Notes under the pieces: generated by a model | Seen by the model: only the letters and a program-made list of their open reading frames with translations | What the model was told of the DNA's origin: nothing | Databases searched by the model: none | In this document: piece after piece, positions 36,807 through 45,973 of the stretch | Layout of the letters: the number at the start of each line of letters is the position of its first letter | Position numbering within the stretch: position 1 is the stretch's first letter | Program-made: the position numbers and the translations under genes | NCBI RefSeq assembly: GCF_029533155.1 | Contig: NZ_JAIZDB010000020.1 | Location: 1-64,000, forward strand | Reading direction: 5' to 3' | DNA length: 64,000 bases | From: Psychrobacillus antarcticus | GTDB lineage: Bacteria > Bacillota > Bacilli > Bacillales_A > Planococcaceae

Positions 36807-37095
36807 ACGATTGTTCAGTTTTCAATGACTTGAAGCCTTGTATAAAGTGCAATGGATTTTCTTGAATTTGAAATGAAAAAACGCCTTGATTTGTATGGAG
36901 ATACAAAAAGCCGCCTCCAAACGAGAATGGTTTATGAGATACATCATACACATGTTGCAGCTTAAACTTATGCCGCTCAGTTATGATTCCATCCATTGTT
37001 AACTGGAGTTCGAATTGTTTTTCAATCTGCTTCATTTGAAAATAGAAATCTATTTGTCGTTCAATTTCAATATACCCTATGAAATATGTACTCAT
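36805..37095 (-). CDS. Conserved hypothetical protein (96 aa)
   Basis: A 96-residue soluble protein, MSTYFIGYIEIERQIDFYFQ onward. Alternating hydrophobic strands (FELQLTMDGIITERHKFKLQ, HVYDVSHKPFSFGGGFLYLH, TNQGVFSFQI) and a final helix look like a PH-like or beta-barrel fold. I believe similar proteins occur across Bacillales, but I know of no function. AGGAGGT precedes the ATG. Single gene. Confidence 0.65.
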   Translation of the reverse strand: MSTYFIGYIEIERQIDFYFQMKQIEKQFELQLTMDGIITERHKFKLQHVYDVSHKPFSFGGGFLYLHTNQGVFSFQIQENPLHFIQGFKSLKTEQS

Positions 37096-37169
37096 TCGCT
37101 GTACCTCCTATACCTCATCTAGTTTAGCATGATTGGAGTGGGAATATACATATTGATGGCTCTCCCTGT

Positions 37170-38078
37170 TTAAATCAGTTTCACAAATTCAGCAGCTTGA
37201 CTTTCTAATTTAATCGCTGCTGAGGAGATATCTTTGAACTCCTCCAAAGCAGACCGTATTTCTTCCTGACTTTTTTCTATACTTGCCTGGGAACTGTTAT
37301 TACTAGTCGTTACTTTCTCAACCTGCTTCGCAATGCCTTCGATATTTTCACGTACTTCTACGATTGAGTTCTCCACTCTACCAGCCAATTTTCGCACTTC
37401 CTGAGCAACGACATTAAATCCACGTCCATGCTCTCCTGCACGTGCCGCTTCTATTGCTGCGTTCAATGCAAGTAAGTTCGTTTGAGCAGCAATTTCTCGG
37501 ATTGTTTGCACGATTCCACGGATTGAATCGGCTTGAACTTGTAGACTTTGCAACGTTTCTGTATTTTCTTTTGATCTAGTTGCAATTTCATCAATTCGCT
37601 GAAGTAATTCCTCACTTCTATTTGTGCCAACCTCTGCGCGCGTACTTAAGTCGATTGACATATCTTTCAGTTCCTCTGTCACACCCACCAATATTTCATG
37701 ACGCTCCGTTACATTTGTTGCAACTTTTGTGACCCCTAGCACCTTACCAGTAGAGCCGAATATCGGCATATAAGTCGCTTCTAACATAACGCTATTACCT
37801 TGTTTAGTTTTACGCTCTACCTTATCTTGAAAGTTCTTCCCACCAATTAAATCCTTCCAAAATTTTTCATATTCTGGACTTGTGAAAAAAACTGGAAAAC
37901 ATAGTTCTTTATGATTTTTCCCCATTAACTCGCTAACGGAATAGCCGACTTCTTTCGCAAAATTTTCATTAACATAAGCAACACGACGATCTAAATCGAA
38001 TCGGATAATAGCTAAGTTCTTTTCTAAAGCCTCAACCACTGACATATCGTTTACTTCTTCTACTTGTGAATAATTCAT
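37170..38078 (-). CDS. Soluble PAS-domain methyl-accepting chemotaxis-like protein
   Basis: A 302-residue signalling protein with no membrane helix. Residues about 15-130 are a PAS domain ([47 protein letters not shown]), followed by a short MCP domain with the tip [20 protein letters not shown] and [18 protein letters not shown]. The signalling bundle is shorter than in classic receptors. It probably senses a cytoplasmic signal, possibly redox. The ATG at 38078 is preceded by GGAG. It follows the FAD oxidase gene by 24 bp. Confidence 0.87.
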   Translation of the reverse strand: MNYSQVEEVNDMSVVEALEKNLAIIRFDLDRRVAYVNENFAKEVGYSVSELMGKNHKELCFPVFFTSPEYEKFWKDLIGGKNFQDKVERKTKQGNSVMLEATYMPIFGSTGKVLGVTKVATNVTERHEILVGVTEELKDMSIDLSTRAEVGTNRSEELLQRIDEIATRSKENTETLQSLQVQADSIRGIVQTIREIAAQTNLLALNAAIEAARAGEHGRGFNVVAQEVRKLAGRVENSIVEVRENIEGIAKQVEKVTTSNNSSQASIEKSQEEIRSALEEFKDISSAAIKLESQAAEFVKLI

Positions 38079-38102
38079 AAACTCCAACCCCCCTATAAAT
38101 CT

Positions 38103-39191
38103 TTACATTGGTGCATAATCTGTCAGATTTAAAACTGTTTCTTCCCCTAAGATTAATCTAGCTAACTCTGAACCAACAAACGGTCCTGCCGTTAAACCAG
38201 ATGCCCCTAATCCGTTGGAAAAATAAATGGACTCATAACCAGGTAACTTCCCAATTATAGGGAGAAATTCTGGCGTATATGGTCTAAATCCTACACGAAC
38301 TTCTGTAATAGCTGCACTACTTAGTGAACTTGCGATACTTATAGCGTTCTCTAAAAGCTCGTTCTTACCTGCCTCTGTGACCTCTGTATTATAACCAGTG
38401 TTTTCTTCGTATGTTGACCCGGCTACAACTTTTCCGTTATCAAATGTTAATAAATACTGATTCGTAGGTGGCAATACAACCGGCCATTCTCCAGTGTCCA
38501 TATTATCCACTTGAAAATGCATGATCTGTGCCTTTTGAAAACTAACTTTCATATCCACACCTAGCTCCTGTGGTAACTCATTACCCCATGCACCTGCAGT
38601 TAACACGATCGTATCTGCTTCCAATAGGTAACCATCCACTGTTAAATCACCATTTAACAAGGTGGCATTGCCGTAAATTACTTCTACCCCTAATTTTTTA
38701 GCAGCACTTATTAATGCATCCCGCATCGCACTTCCATCCACTCGAGCAGCACCCTCCACATACAAAGAAGTAAAATCTTCTGATATTAGAGGAAATCGGA
38801 CTTTCGTTTCTTCGGGTGATAATATTTTCAGTTCACCTATTTCAGGTGCATCCACTCTTTTTTCAAGTGCTCGTTCTAGCATTTTCTGTAGTTTTTTGGA
38901 ATCATTCTGAAGAGCAATTGCCCCCACCTTTTTATAACCTGTGGAAGTCTCTCCTAGAGCCTCTAGCTCCCCTACAAGCTGATTATAATAGTTCGCTCCA
39001 TTTTTCACCAATTCATACCATTTTTTATTTCTCCGTTGGGAAATCCAAGGACAAATGATCCCCGCTGCTGCAGCAGATGCCTGTCCCTTATCCTGACGAT
39101 CGATAAGCGTAACTTTCACATTTCGTTTCGCAAGATGATACGCAGTTGATGCCCCTAGAATCCCCCCACCTATAACTACATAAGAAGTCAT
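38103..39191 (-). CDS. FAD-dependent oxidoreductase, DadA/glycine-oxidase-like
   Basis: A 362-residue DAO-family flavoenzyme. The FAD-binding Rossmann motif is VVIGGGILGASTAYHLAKRN at the very N-terminus, with the C-terminal FSNGLGASGLTAGPFVGSEL block contacting FAD. Such enzymes oxidise D-amino acids or glycine-like amines. A wall-peptide carboxypeptidase gene lies 3 bp upstream, so a D-amino-acid substrate is attractive but unproven. Confidence 0.85.
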   Translation of the reverse strand: MTSYVVIGGGILGASTAYHLAKRNVKVTLIDRQDKGQASAAAAGIICPWISQRRNKKWYELVKNGANYYNQLVGELEALGETSTGYKKVGAIALQNDSKKLQKMLERALEKRVDAPEIGELKILSPEETKVRFPLISEDFTSLYVEGAARVDGSAMRDALISAAKKLGVEVIYGNATLLNGDLTVDGYLLEADTIVLTAGAWGNELPQELGVDMKVSFQKAQIMHFQVDNMDTGEWPVVLPPTNQYLLTFDNGKVVAGSTYEENTGYNTEVTEAGKNELLENAISIASSLSSAAITEVRVGFRPYTPEFLPIIGKLPGYESIYFSNGLGASGLTAGPFVGSELARLILGEETVLNLTDYAPM

Positions 39192-39194
39192 CGA

Positions 39195-40229
39195 TTACTC
39201 CACTCCACTATCTAAAATAGAAAACGTTACATTTTCACAATTAATTTCTGCCATTGCCCCATATGGTAGTACGAATTTAGGTTCCGTATGTCCAAAGTTC
39301 AAGTTATACAAAATTGGCAGATTTTCTAAGAAAAGCTCCTTCATGATTAAACGAATGGACTCTTTGTATTCCTCATAGTACTTCTCGTTTTGGGGCTTAC
39401 CAAAAATAATTCCTTTTGCTTGCTGAAGAATTCCTTGGGTACCATAATTACGAAGCCAATATTCCAAATTCCCAGGTAAAGGTAGTTCTTCAGACGTTTC
39501 AAAAAATAAAATACTGTCTCTCCAATATTCTTCTGTTGGCCAAAGTGATGTGCCTTTTGCAAATTCTAATACTTCGATACAACCTCCGATTAATCTTCCT
39601 TTTACTACTCCAGAACCTTGTAATAATTCATAGCCTTTATTGGGATTCATTTGACGTTTTTTATACTTGTTTCCAATGTTCCATTCTAATCGTTCACTCG
39701 TCCATTCAGTTGCTGGCTTTACTTCACCAATTGCCTCATTTGCAAACAAAGTCTTTTTCAATGCCTTAACTGTATATGCATGCATTTCCACATTTTCCGC
39801 GAAATCCGTTAATATAGCTGGTCCGTAAAAGGAGGAAACCCCTGCTTTATGACAAAATAGATGCGTTACAGTAGAGTCCGAATAGCCTATAAAAACTTTA
39901 GGATTGTCTCGAATTACATCAAAATCAATATATGGTAGTAATCGAATACTTTCACTACCACCAATATTTGAAAATATAGCTTTAATGGAAGGATCCTTAA
40001 ATGCATTCATAAGGTCTTCTGCACGAGCTTGTGGGTTTTCATATAAATAGTCTCCACCTTTTAAACTATTTGGCATAGCTACAACTTCCAGACCAAACAC
40101 ATTCTGTAATCTGTCTATTCCTTGTTCATATCTCCAGCGTAAATCGGGTTCGCCTGCTCCTCCCCATGACAAACTAATTGTCGCTACCTTGTCGCCAGCT
40201 TTTAGCATTTTTGGTTTTATTAGCATCAT
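39195..40229 (-). CDS. S66-family LD-carboxypeptidase-like peptidase (LdcA/MccF)
   Basis: A 344-residue serine peptidase of family S66. N-terminal block KPKMLKAGDKVATISLSWGG, the Ser nucleophile in FIGYSDSTVTHLF, then GRLIGGCIEVLEFAKGT and the Glu/His region ILFFETSEE and LNFGHTEPKFVLPYGA. The length and middle insert suit MccF-type members, which cleave microcin C-like acyl-sulfamoyl adenylates, as well as wall LD-carboxypeptidases. The ATG follows AGGGGGA. First gene of a three-gene run with the oxidase and MCP. Confidence 0.85.
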   Translation of the reverse strand: MMLIKPKMLKAGDKVATISLSWGGAGEPDLRWRYEQGIDRLQNVFGLEVVAMPNSLKGGDYLYENPQARAEDLMNAFKDPSIKAIFSNIGGSESIRLLPYIDFDVIRDNPKVFIGYSDSTVTHLFCHKAGVSSFYGPAILTDFAENVEMHAYTVKALKKTLFANEAIGEVKPATEWTSERLEWNIGNKYKKRQMNPNKGYELLQGSGVVKGRLIGGCIEVLEFAKGTSLWPTEEYWRDSILFFETSEELPLPGNLEYWLRNYGTQGILQQAKGIIFGKPQNEKYYEEYKESIRLIMKELFLENLPILYNLNFGHTEPKFVLPYGAMAEINCENVTFSILDSGVE

Positions 40230-40345
40230 AAATCCCCCTTTTTTTCATTATAAAGCAATCTGTCGTCCTTGAATGTCTAATTTAAATATTATTGGGTATA
40301 AAAATAATATACATACAATTTGAAGTGGAAAAGGATGTGTGAGTA

Positions 40346-41194
40346 ATGAAATGGAAAGGTCGAACAGGTAGTTCCAACGTAGAAGACCGCAGGGGAATGG
40401 GTGGAGGCAAAGCCATCGCTGGCGTAGGCGGTGGTTTAGGGCTAATTATTGTAATCATTATTACGTTACTTGGTGGAAACCCTGAAGATCTGATGGGTAA
40501 CCTTGGTACAACCGGTCAATCAAACAGTGTGCCTTATGAGGAAACCGAACAAGAAAAAGAACTATCGGAATTTGTTTCCGTTGTGCTTGCTGATACAGAA
40601 AAGGTTTGGACTAAAATATTTCAAGAAAACGGAATGGAATATGTGGAGCCAACTTTAGTGTTATATACAGAAAGTGTCAATTCGGCATGTGGTGCAGCTG
40701 GTGCATCAGTTGGGCCCTTCTATTGTCCGGGTGATCAAAAATTATATATTGACTTAAGTTTCTATCAGGAACTACAAACAAAATTCAATGCTCCTGGGGA
40801 CTTTGCGATGGCTTACGTTATTGCACATGAAGTCGGTCACCATGTCCAAACTTTACTAGGAACAACTGAACAAGTAATGCCCCTACGTCAAAAACTTAAT
40901 GAGGAAGAATTCAATAAATACCTTGTCCGCTTTGAGCTTCAGGCTGATTACTTCTCCGGAGTATGGGCAAAGCATGCGCAAGGAATGGGATATCTAGAAG
41001 AAGGAGATTTGGATGAAGCACTGACTGCTGCAAGTGCTGTTGGTGACGACACACTTCAAAAGCAAGCGATGGGCTATGTCGTTCCTGAAAGTTTCACGCA
41101 TGGTACCTCTGAGCAACGTAAAGGTTGGTTTTATAAAGGCTATGAAAACGGGACGATTCAAGGTGGGGACACGTTTAATAGCAAAACTCCATAG
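40346..41194 (+). CDS. YpfJ-family neutral zinc metallopeptidase, membrane-anchored
   Basis: A 282-residue protein with one N-terminal membrane segment (GGGLGLIIVIIITLLGG, about 30-46) and a large extracellular zinc domain. HEVGH is at 161-165 and the third ligand likely the Glu of ELQADYFSGVWA. The Cys pair in ACGAAGASVGPFYCPGDQKL is typical. This is the neutral_zn_metallopeptidase family (E. coli YpfJ); substrate unknown. The ATG lies ~11 bp after AAGGATG. Length is normal. Confidence 0.88.
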   Translation: MKWKGRTGSSNVEDRRGMGGGKAIAGVGGGLGLIIVIIITLLGGNPEDLMGNLGTTGQSNSVPYEETEQEKELSEFVSVVLADTEKVWTKIFQENGMEYVEPTLVLYTESVNSACGAAGASVGPFYCPGDQKLYIDLSFYQELQTKFNAPGDFAMAYVIAHEVGHHVQTLLGTTEQVMPLRQKLNEEEFNKYLVRFELQADYFSGVWAKHAQGMGYLEEGDLDEALTAASAVGDDTLQKQAMGYVVPESFTHGTSEQRKGWFYKGYENGTIQGGDTFNSKTP

Positions 41195-41269
41195 TATATT
41201 TCCTCATTAATTCCTATGCTATAATGGGATAAATAAAAGAGGATTTAGACAAAAGGAGTCACGCTTATC

Positions 41270-42112
41270 ATGAAAATTCCATTCACTAAAATGCATGGCT
41301 GCGGAAATGATTATATTTATATTAATTGTTTTGAGCATGCTATTGATGACCCTTATACGCTAAGCAAGCATCTATCTGACCGACATTTTGGTATTGGTGG
41401 AGATGGGATTGTATTAATATGTCCATCCGATATTGCAGATGCTAAGATGCGCATGTTCAATATAGATGGCAGTGAAGGGAAAATGTGTGGGAATGCTATT
41501 CGCTGTGTCGCCAAATACGTGTACGATAGTAATATTGCAACAAAAGAAGTGTTAAGCATCGATACACTTAGTGGTATAAAAACAATTGAACTCTTTATCG
41601 AAAATGGACAAATGACTTCCGCCAAAGTAAATATGGGCAAAGCCATTTTAGAACCAGCACTTATACCGGTACAGTCAAAAGGATCAAACCCTTTAATTAA
41701 CTTCCCATTCCAGGTGGAGGATAAAACTTACCACATTACAACCATATCAATGGGTAACCCTCATTGTGTTACCTTCGTAGTAGACCCAATGCAAGTGGAC
41801 TTACCCATGATTGGACCAAAATTTGAACACCATGCTTTTTTCCCGGAAAGTGTCAATATAGAGTTTGTCTCGGTAGAAAATCGCAACACGCTTCATATGC
41901 GCGTATGGGAACGCGGCAGTGGAGAAACACTTGCCTGTGGAACTGGGGCTTGCGCGGCAGTGGTAGCAGCAGTCCTAAATGGTCACTGCGACAAAGATTC
42001 CGATATAACCGTCAAACTATTAGGTGGAGATCTTGTCATCCGCTACACCGATGAAGGAGTATATATGACAGGGCCTGCAGTGACCGTCTTTGATGGAGAA
42101 ATTTTAGTGTAA
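41270..42112 (+). CDS. dapF: Diaminopimelate epimerase
   Basis: A 280-residue enzyme converting LL- to meso-diaminopimelate for peptidoglycan and lysine. The two catalytic cysteines are visible: Cys73 in GKMCGNAIRC and Cys223 in LACGTGACAAV. Other blocks: FTKMHGCGNDYIYINC and SMGNPHCVTFV. AAAGGAG precedes the ATG. It follows the YpfJ gene by 75 bp; a terminator closes it. Confidence 0.96.
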   Translation: MKIPFTKMHGCGNDYIYINCFEHAIDDPYTLSKHLSDRHFGIGGDGIVLICPSDIADAKMRMFNIDGSEGKMCGNAIRCVAKYVYDSNIATKEVLSIDTLSGIKTIELFIENGQMTSAKVNMGKAILEPALIPVQSKGSNPLINFPFQVEDKTYHITTISMGNPHCVTFVVDPMQVDLPMIGPKFEHHAFFPESVNIEFVSVENRNTLHMRVWERGSGETLACGTGACAAVVAAVLNGHCDKDSDITVKLLGGDLVIRYTDEGVYMTGPAVTVFDGEILV

Positions 42113-42126
42113 TAATAGGTAGAGAG

Positions 42127-42157
42127 CCTTTCTAGTGAAAACTAGAGAGGTTTTTTT
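42127..42157 (+). terminator. Terminator after dapF
   Basis: CCTTTCTAGT / ACTAGAGAGG around GAAA, then TTTTTTT. Confidence 0.9.
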
Positions 42158-42182
42158 ATTTGTATTATTTGTAGGATGAATC

Positions 42183-42300
42183 GAGTGGTTAAGGGTTATG
42201 TTGGTGAGTTTATGGGCTATTATTGAGCAGTTATGGCCTAAACTGAGTACTTTATGGGCTTTCATTGGTATAAGCGGCGAGTTTGGACGTGTTAAGGGCT
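42183..42300. repeat. 21-bp periodic array 5 (core A[TA]GGGCT)
   Basis: AAGGG at 42191, ATGGG at 42212, ATGGC at 42233, ATGGG at 42254, then AAGGG at 42294. The first four are exactly 21 bp apart and the last two steps later. TTATGGGCT and GAGT recur within units. It lies between the dapF terminator and the next gene. AAGGGCT (42294-42300) also pairs with AGCCCTT (42312-42318). Confidence 0.8.
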
Positions 42301-42486
42301 ATAAACAATTACAGCCCTTTATAAGTTTTGGTATAAAATTCAAATCTATTTAATAGACTATAATCTACTAATGTTAATATATGTAATATTATTCGGATTT
42401 GTAATGACATTGGTAAGTTACCGTAATACTCTCGTAATAAAGTACTGGTAAGATATTCTTAGACTAAATAGCAAGGAGAAGAGTAT

Positions 42487-43053
42487 TTGAGAAGAATTCT
42501 TGGGACACTCATCATCACAATTGCAATATTGGTTAGCGGGTCAAGCACAAGCCTAGCCGCATCTTCAACTTACACTGTTCAAAAAGGAGATACTTTGTAT
42601 AAAATTGCGAAAAAACACAAAGTGTCCGTATCAACTTTAATATCTTCGAATAATTTAAAATCAGATACGATTAAGACCGATCAAAAGTTAAATATTTCAT
42701 CAAAAGTGGCAACTGCTACAAAGAAAAAGAAAATCCCGTCTAGATCTAACGATGATAAAGTAGTGAAAGAAATTATTGTTTCTGCAAGTGCATATACAGC
42801 AAACTGCAACGGATGCTCTGGTATCACTAGCACAGGCATTAACCTTAAACGTAATCCAGATGTAAAAGTCATCGCAGTAGATCCAAAAGTAATTCCACTT
42901 GGTACAAAAGTTCATGTGGAAGGTTATGGATATGCAGTAGCTGGAGATATAGGAAATGCCATTAAAGGTAATAAAATCGATGTATTTTTCGCAGCGAAAA
43001 GCGAGGCCTATAAATGGGGTCGTAAAAGTGTGACAATTAAAATCTTAGAATAA
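42487..43053 (+). CDS. Secreted LysM-3D domain cell-wall protein (YocH-like)
   Basis: A 188-residue exported protein: signal peptide (about 1-25, ending SLAA), one LysM domain (YTVQKGDTLYKIAKKHKVSV, about 29-72) that binds peptidoglycan, a basic linker, and a C-terminal 3D domain (VSASAYTANC, GITSTGINL, VIAVDPKVIPLGTKVHVEG, KIDVFF), the double-psi barrel of YocH/Sps-type muralytic proteins with its three conserved Asp. Likely a wall-turnover lytic enzyme. The start is TTG, preceded by AAGGAGAAG. Confidence 0.88.
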   Translation: MRRILGTLIITIAILVSGSSTSLAASSTYTVQKGDTLYKIAKKHKVSVSTLISSNNLKSDTIKTDQKLNISSKVATATKKKKIPSRSNDDKVVKEIIVSASAYTANCNGCSGITSTGINLKRNPDVKVIAVDPKVIPLGTKVHVEGYGYAVAGDIGNAIKGNKIDVFFAAKSEAYKWGRKSVTIKILE

Positions 43054-43058
43054 AATAT

Positions 43059-43092
43059 AACCAACTTTCTTAACTGGAAAGTTGGTTTTTTA
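43059..43092. terminator. Bidirectional terminator between convergent genes
   Basis: AACCAACTTTC (43059-43069) pairs with GAAAGTTGGTT (43077-43087) followed by TTTTT. The stop codon of the minus-strand NUDIX gene lies at the loop edge. Confidence 0.85.
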
Positions 43093-43711
43093 ATGTAAAA
43101 TTTATCATTTGGTTGCAAATGTCTTCGTAGTAAGATTGCTCATGCGGTACAAAACTCGTTTTTCCAACCTGTTGATGAATCAGAATTTTAGCACCATCTT
43201 CTTTTAATTTGTAACCGGAAATTCCTACTTCCATTATTTCACCTTTCCATAGTTTCACAAACTCGGAAAGCTCCACTCGAACTATTCCCCAAACTTCCTC
43301 TACTTCCAACGTAAATTGCTCCCATTCCGCTGAACAGTTATATAAAAATACATGGGCTAATTCATTATCTAATAATTCACCCGTTGTTACGGAATATTTC
43401 ATAATACCAAGTGAATATAATTCCTCAAAGAGCACGTCAATCCCAAGCTCCTCTTTTACCTCTCTTATCCCATCAAAAACGGTTTCACTCGCCAATAAAT
43501 GCCCAGCCGCAGTAATATCCAATAGCCCAGGATAATCCTTTTTCATTTCACTTCGTAACTGCAAGTAAACATACTCTTTCCCATCACGTTCACCTATAAA
43601 CCAGCATTGGAAAGTCTCATGCCACAAACCATTTTTATGGATTTTCTCCCGGGTCTCCACACCTATTTGGTTATGATGCACGTCAAATATTTTAAGTAGC
43701 TCTTGCTCCAT
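43070..43711 (-). CDS. NUDIX hydrolase (IDI-like, YfcD type)
   Basis: A 213-residue NUDIX protein: FDVHHNQIGVETREKIHKNG at the N-terminus, FQCWFIGERDGKEYVYLQLR, and a Nudix box GHLLASETVFDGIREVKEEL GI. The architecture matches isopentenyl-diphosphate-isomerase-like NUDIX hydrolases of unknown substrate. The C-terminal 80 residues are an uncharacterised extension. Its coding end forms part of a shared terminator. Confidence 0.85.
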   Translation of the reverse strand: MEQELLKIFDVHHNQIGVETREKIHKNGLWHETFQCWFIGERDGKEYVYLQLRSEMKKDYPGLLDITAAGHLLASETVFDGIREVKEELGIDVLFEELYSLGIMKYSVTTGELLDNELAHVFLYNCSAEWEQFTLEVEEVWGIVRVELSEFVKLWKGEIMEVGISGYKLKEDGAKILIHQQVGKTSFVPHEQSYYEDICNQMINFTLKNQLSS

Positions 43712-43809
43712 ATAGATTCCCTCCGTTAACTTGTTCTCATCTAAAACCTTCCTTTACGTACTTTGTTCATTCTACCATAGGAAAACAAGGTTTACTTATG
43801 ACAAATACC

Positions 43810-43838
43810 TTGACAGTTGTTAACATTTCGCATAGAAT
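43810..43838 (+). promoter_or_regulatory. Promoter of the queT transcript
   Basis: TTGACA (43810-43815), 17-bp spacer, TAGAAT (43833-43838); the start would fall about 12 bp before the preQ1 aptamer. Confidence 0.85.
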
Positions 43839-43857
43839 AACAGATTGTGAAAACTAA

Positions 43858-43894
43858 CGTGGTTCGAGAACCTCCCACGGAAAAAAACTAAGGA
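43858..43894 (+). ncRNA. preQ1-I riboswitch
   Basis: CGTGGTTCGAGAACCTCCCA then CGGAAAAAAACTAAGGAG matches the compact preQ1-I class: a short stem-loop, C-rich L1 and an A-rich tail ending ACTA that forms the H-type pseudoknot. The tail runs straight into the AGGAG ribosome site of queT, so ligand binding should block translation. Confidence 0.93.
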
Positions 43895-43904
43895 GAAATG
43901 AATA

Positions 43905-44387
43905 ATGAAAACAAAAACTATAGCAGTAACTGGTGTTATTGCCGCTCTTTATGTCGCGGTATCTCTACTAGTGGCTCCTTTTGCATTTGGTGCAGTACAG
44001 TTTCGTATTGCGGAGATGTTTAATCACTTAATCGTATTTAATAAAAAATACTTTTTAGGAATTGTATTAGGAGTATTTATCACAAATTTATTCTCCCCAA
44101 TGATGGCTTATGACCTAACGTTTGGAGTAGCACATTCGATCATTACGTTATCACTATCGATTTTAGCGACGAAGTATGTAAAAGGAAATATTGCTCGTTT
44201 AGCTATTAATACCATTTTATTTACATTTACGATGTTTATTATCGCATTCGAATTAATGCTTTGGTTTGATATACCATTTTTATATACGTGGCTAACCGTT
44301 GCCATTGGTGAATTCGGTGTCCTAGCAGTTGGTACTCCGCTTATGCTTGCTTTAAACAAGCGTCTGAATTTCAAAACACTCATCTAA
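43905..44387 (+). CDS. queT: Queuosine-precursor ECF transporter subunit QueT
   Basis: A 160-residue membrane protein with five to six hydrophobic segments, the S-component for preQ1/preQ0-type queuosine precursors. QueT landmarks: the AVQFRIAEMFNHLIVFNKKY segment, LFSPMMAYDLTFGVAHSIIT, and GEFGVLAVGTPLMLAL. The preQ1 riboswitch directly upstream confirms the assignment. The aptamer tail contains the ribosome site 8 bp before the ATG. Confidence 0.95.
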   Translation: MKTKTIAVTGVIAALYVAVSLLVAPFAFGAVQFRIAEMFNHLIVFNKKYFLGIVLGVFITNLFSPMMAYDLTFGVAHSIITLSLSILATKYVKGNIARLAINTILFTFTMFIIAFELMLWFDIPFLYTWLTVAIGEFGVLAVGTPLMLALNKRLNFKTLI

Positions 44388-44394
44388 ATAATTT

Positions 44395-44430
44395 CACCCG
44401 ATTCTAGGAAATCTAGAACCGGGTGTTTTG
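44395..44430 (+). terminator. Terminator after queT
   Basis: CACCCG / CGGGTG outer arms with inner TTCTAG / CTAGAA pairing, followed by TTTTG. Confidence 0.85.
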
Positions 44431-45324
44431 TTATTCCTTTATTAATCCTTTTTCTACTAAAAAGTCACGAGCTACATCTTCCGGTTTATCACCATCAATA
44501 TCTACTCTCGCATTCATCTTCAGCATATCCTCTTCCGATATTTTTCCTGCCAATTCATTTAGCGTATCTTCTAGCTCTGGAAATCTTTCCAGTGCATCCA
44601 TACGAACAACTGGAGCGGCATCATACTTAGGGAAGAATCCTAAATCATCGGTTGTCGTTTGCAAATCAAAACGCTCAATTCGGCCATCCGTCGTAAATGC
44701 AGGGATGACATCCACATCTCCATTTTTCAATGCTTCGTACATAACATTTGGGTCTAGACTTTGCGTTTCCGTAAATACAAATGGATACGTATTTATTAGA
44801 TCATCAAAGCCATCTCCTTTTCTTTCATAAAATGCATGAGGTGCACCAAAAACCATACCGCCTGTTTTAGAAGCCTCTACTAAATCAGAGTAAGTTTCCG
44901 CATTGTACTCATTATCCTTTGTATAAGCTAATGTATACGTATTTTCAAACCCTAGTGGACTTAACCATGTAGCTTCAAACTGCTCCTCATAGCCTTTTCT
45001 TACTCTTTCCATCACACTATCTGAGCTTTCTCCCACTTCAGATTCCTCTTTCAAAACATCCTTTAAACCCGTTCCAGTGTATTCCACATACAGGTCAATA
45101 TCGCCTTTTTCCAATGCTGGAGTCATTATCGCTACTTCTCCAAGACCTTCTTTATATTCCACTTTGATATCTGTATTTCCCTCAATATATTGCCCTAAAA
45201 TTTGAGGCAGAATAAATTGTTCCGTCCACGGTTTCCCACTAATTACTAATGATTCCTCTGAATCCGAGCAAGCACTTAAAAGCATTATTGCTGCAAGTCC
45301 CACTATCCCCATTAACTTTTTCAT
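44431..45324 (-). CDS. Osmoprotectant ABC transporter substrate-binding lipoprotein (OpuBC/OpuCC-like)
   Basis: A 297-residue lipoprotein with lipobox LLSAC (Cys19). The OpuAC-type ligand domain starts SLVISGKPWTEQFILPQILG and includes DIDLYVEYTGTGLKDVL and an aromatic-rich pocket, as in glycine betaine/carnitine/choline binders. Last gene of a three-gene operon. Whether the substrate is choline only (OpuB) or broad (OpuC) cannot be read here. GGAGG precedes the ATG. Confidence 0.9.
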   Translation of the reverse strand: MKKLMGIVGLAAIMLLSACSDSEESLVISGKPWTEQFILPQILGQYIEGNTDIKVEYKEGLGEVAIMTPALEKGDIDLYVEYTGTGLKDVLKEESEVGESSDSVMERVRKGYEEQFEATWLSPLGFENTYTLAYTKDNEYNAETYSDLVEASKTGGMVFGAPHAFYERKGDGFDDLINTYPFVFTETQSLDPNVMYEALKNGDVDVIPAFTTDGRIERFDLQTTTDDLGFFPKYDAAPVVRMDALERFPELEDTLNELAGKISEEDMLKMNARVDIDGDKPEDVARDFLVEKGLIKE

Positions 45325-45328
45325 CCCA

Positions 45329-45973
45329 TTAACCTCCCATTTTCATTCCTTTTGGTGTAGCTCTTTTCTCAATCCATTTTAATAATAAATCAAACAGAAT
45401 TGCTAATAATGCTACAGGTAATGCACCTGCTAAAACAAGCGAGTTATTGTATGATTGCAATCCTCGATATATTACATCCCCTAACCCACCTGCTCCAACA
45501 AATGTCGCCAGTGTTGCTATCCCTACAGTCAGAACTGTAGCCGTTCGAATACCTGCCATTATAAATGGCAAAGCAAGCGGAAATTCAATCTGCCAAAGCA
45601 GCTGACTTTTCGTCATGCCCATCCCTCTTCCCGCCTCTATCATAGATTCATCAATATTTGAAATACCAGTATATGTATTACGTAAAATAGGTAAAAGTGC
45701 ATAAATGATTAAGGCAATTAAAGCTGTATTCGCACCTATTCCAATGAGTGGAACAAGAAATCCGAATAATGCTAAGCTAGGTATTGTCTGAAAGATAGCG
45801 GTGATTCCTATAACTGGCTCTGCTAGTTTACGATACCTTGCCACTAATATTCCTAGAGGTAAGGCAATGGCAATTCCGATCGCTAAAGCAATAAAGGATA
45901 AGTAAATATGCTGAATAAATGCCTCTTGTATTAAATCTGAACGACTTTGAATCGTCTCTATAAAGTTGCTCAC
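45329..45973 (-). CDS. Osmoprotectant ABC transporter permease (OpuBB/OpuCB-like)
   Basis: A 214-residue permease with five to six membrane helices and the EAA loop MIEAGRGMGMTKSQLLWQIE, which couples to the ATPase. QHIYLSFIALAIGIAIALPL is the typical entry helix. The GTG start abuts the ATPase stop codon directly. Only one permease gene is present, whereas B. subtilis OpuB/OpuC have two, so this is a three-gene version with presumably a homodimeric channel. Confidence 0.9.
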   Translation of the reverse strand: MSNFIETIQSRSDLIQEAFIQHIYLSFIALAIGIAIALPLGILVARYRKLAEPVIGITAIFQTIPSLALFGFLVPLIGIGANTALIALIIYALLPILRNTYTGISNIDESMIEAGRGMGMTKSQLLWQIEFPLALPFIMAGIRTATVLTVGIATLATFVGAGGLGDVIYRGLQSYNNSLVLAGALPVALLAILFDLLLKWIEKRATPKGMKMGG

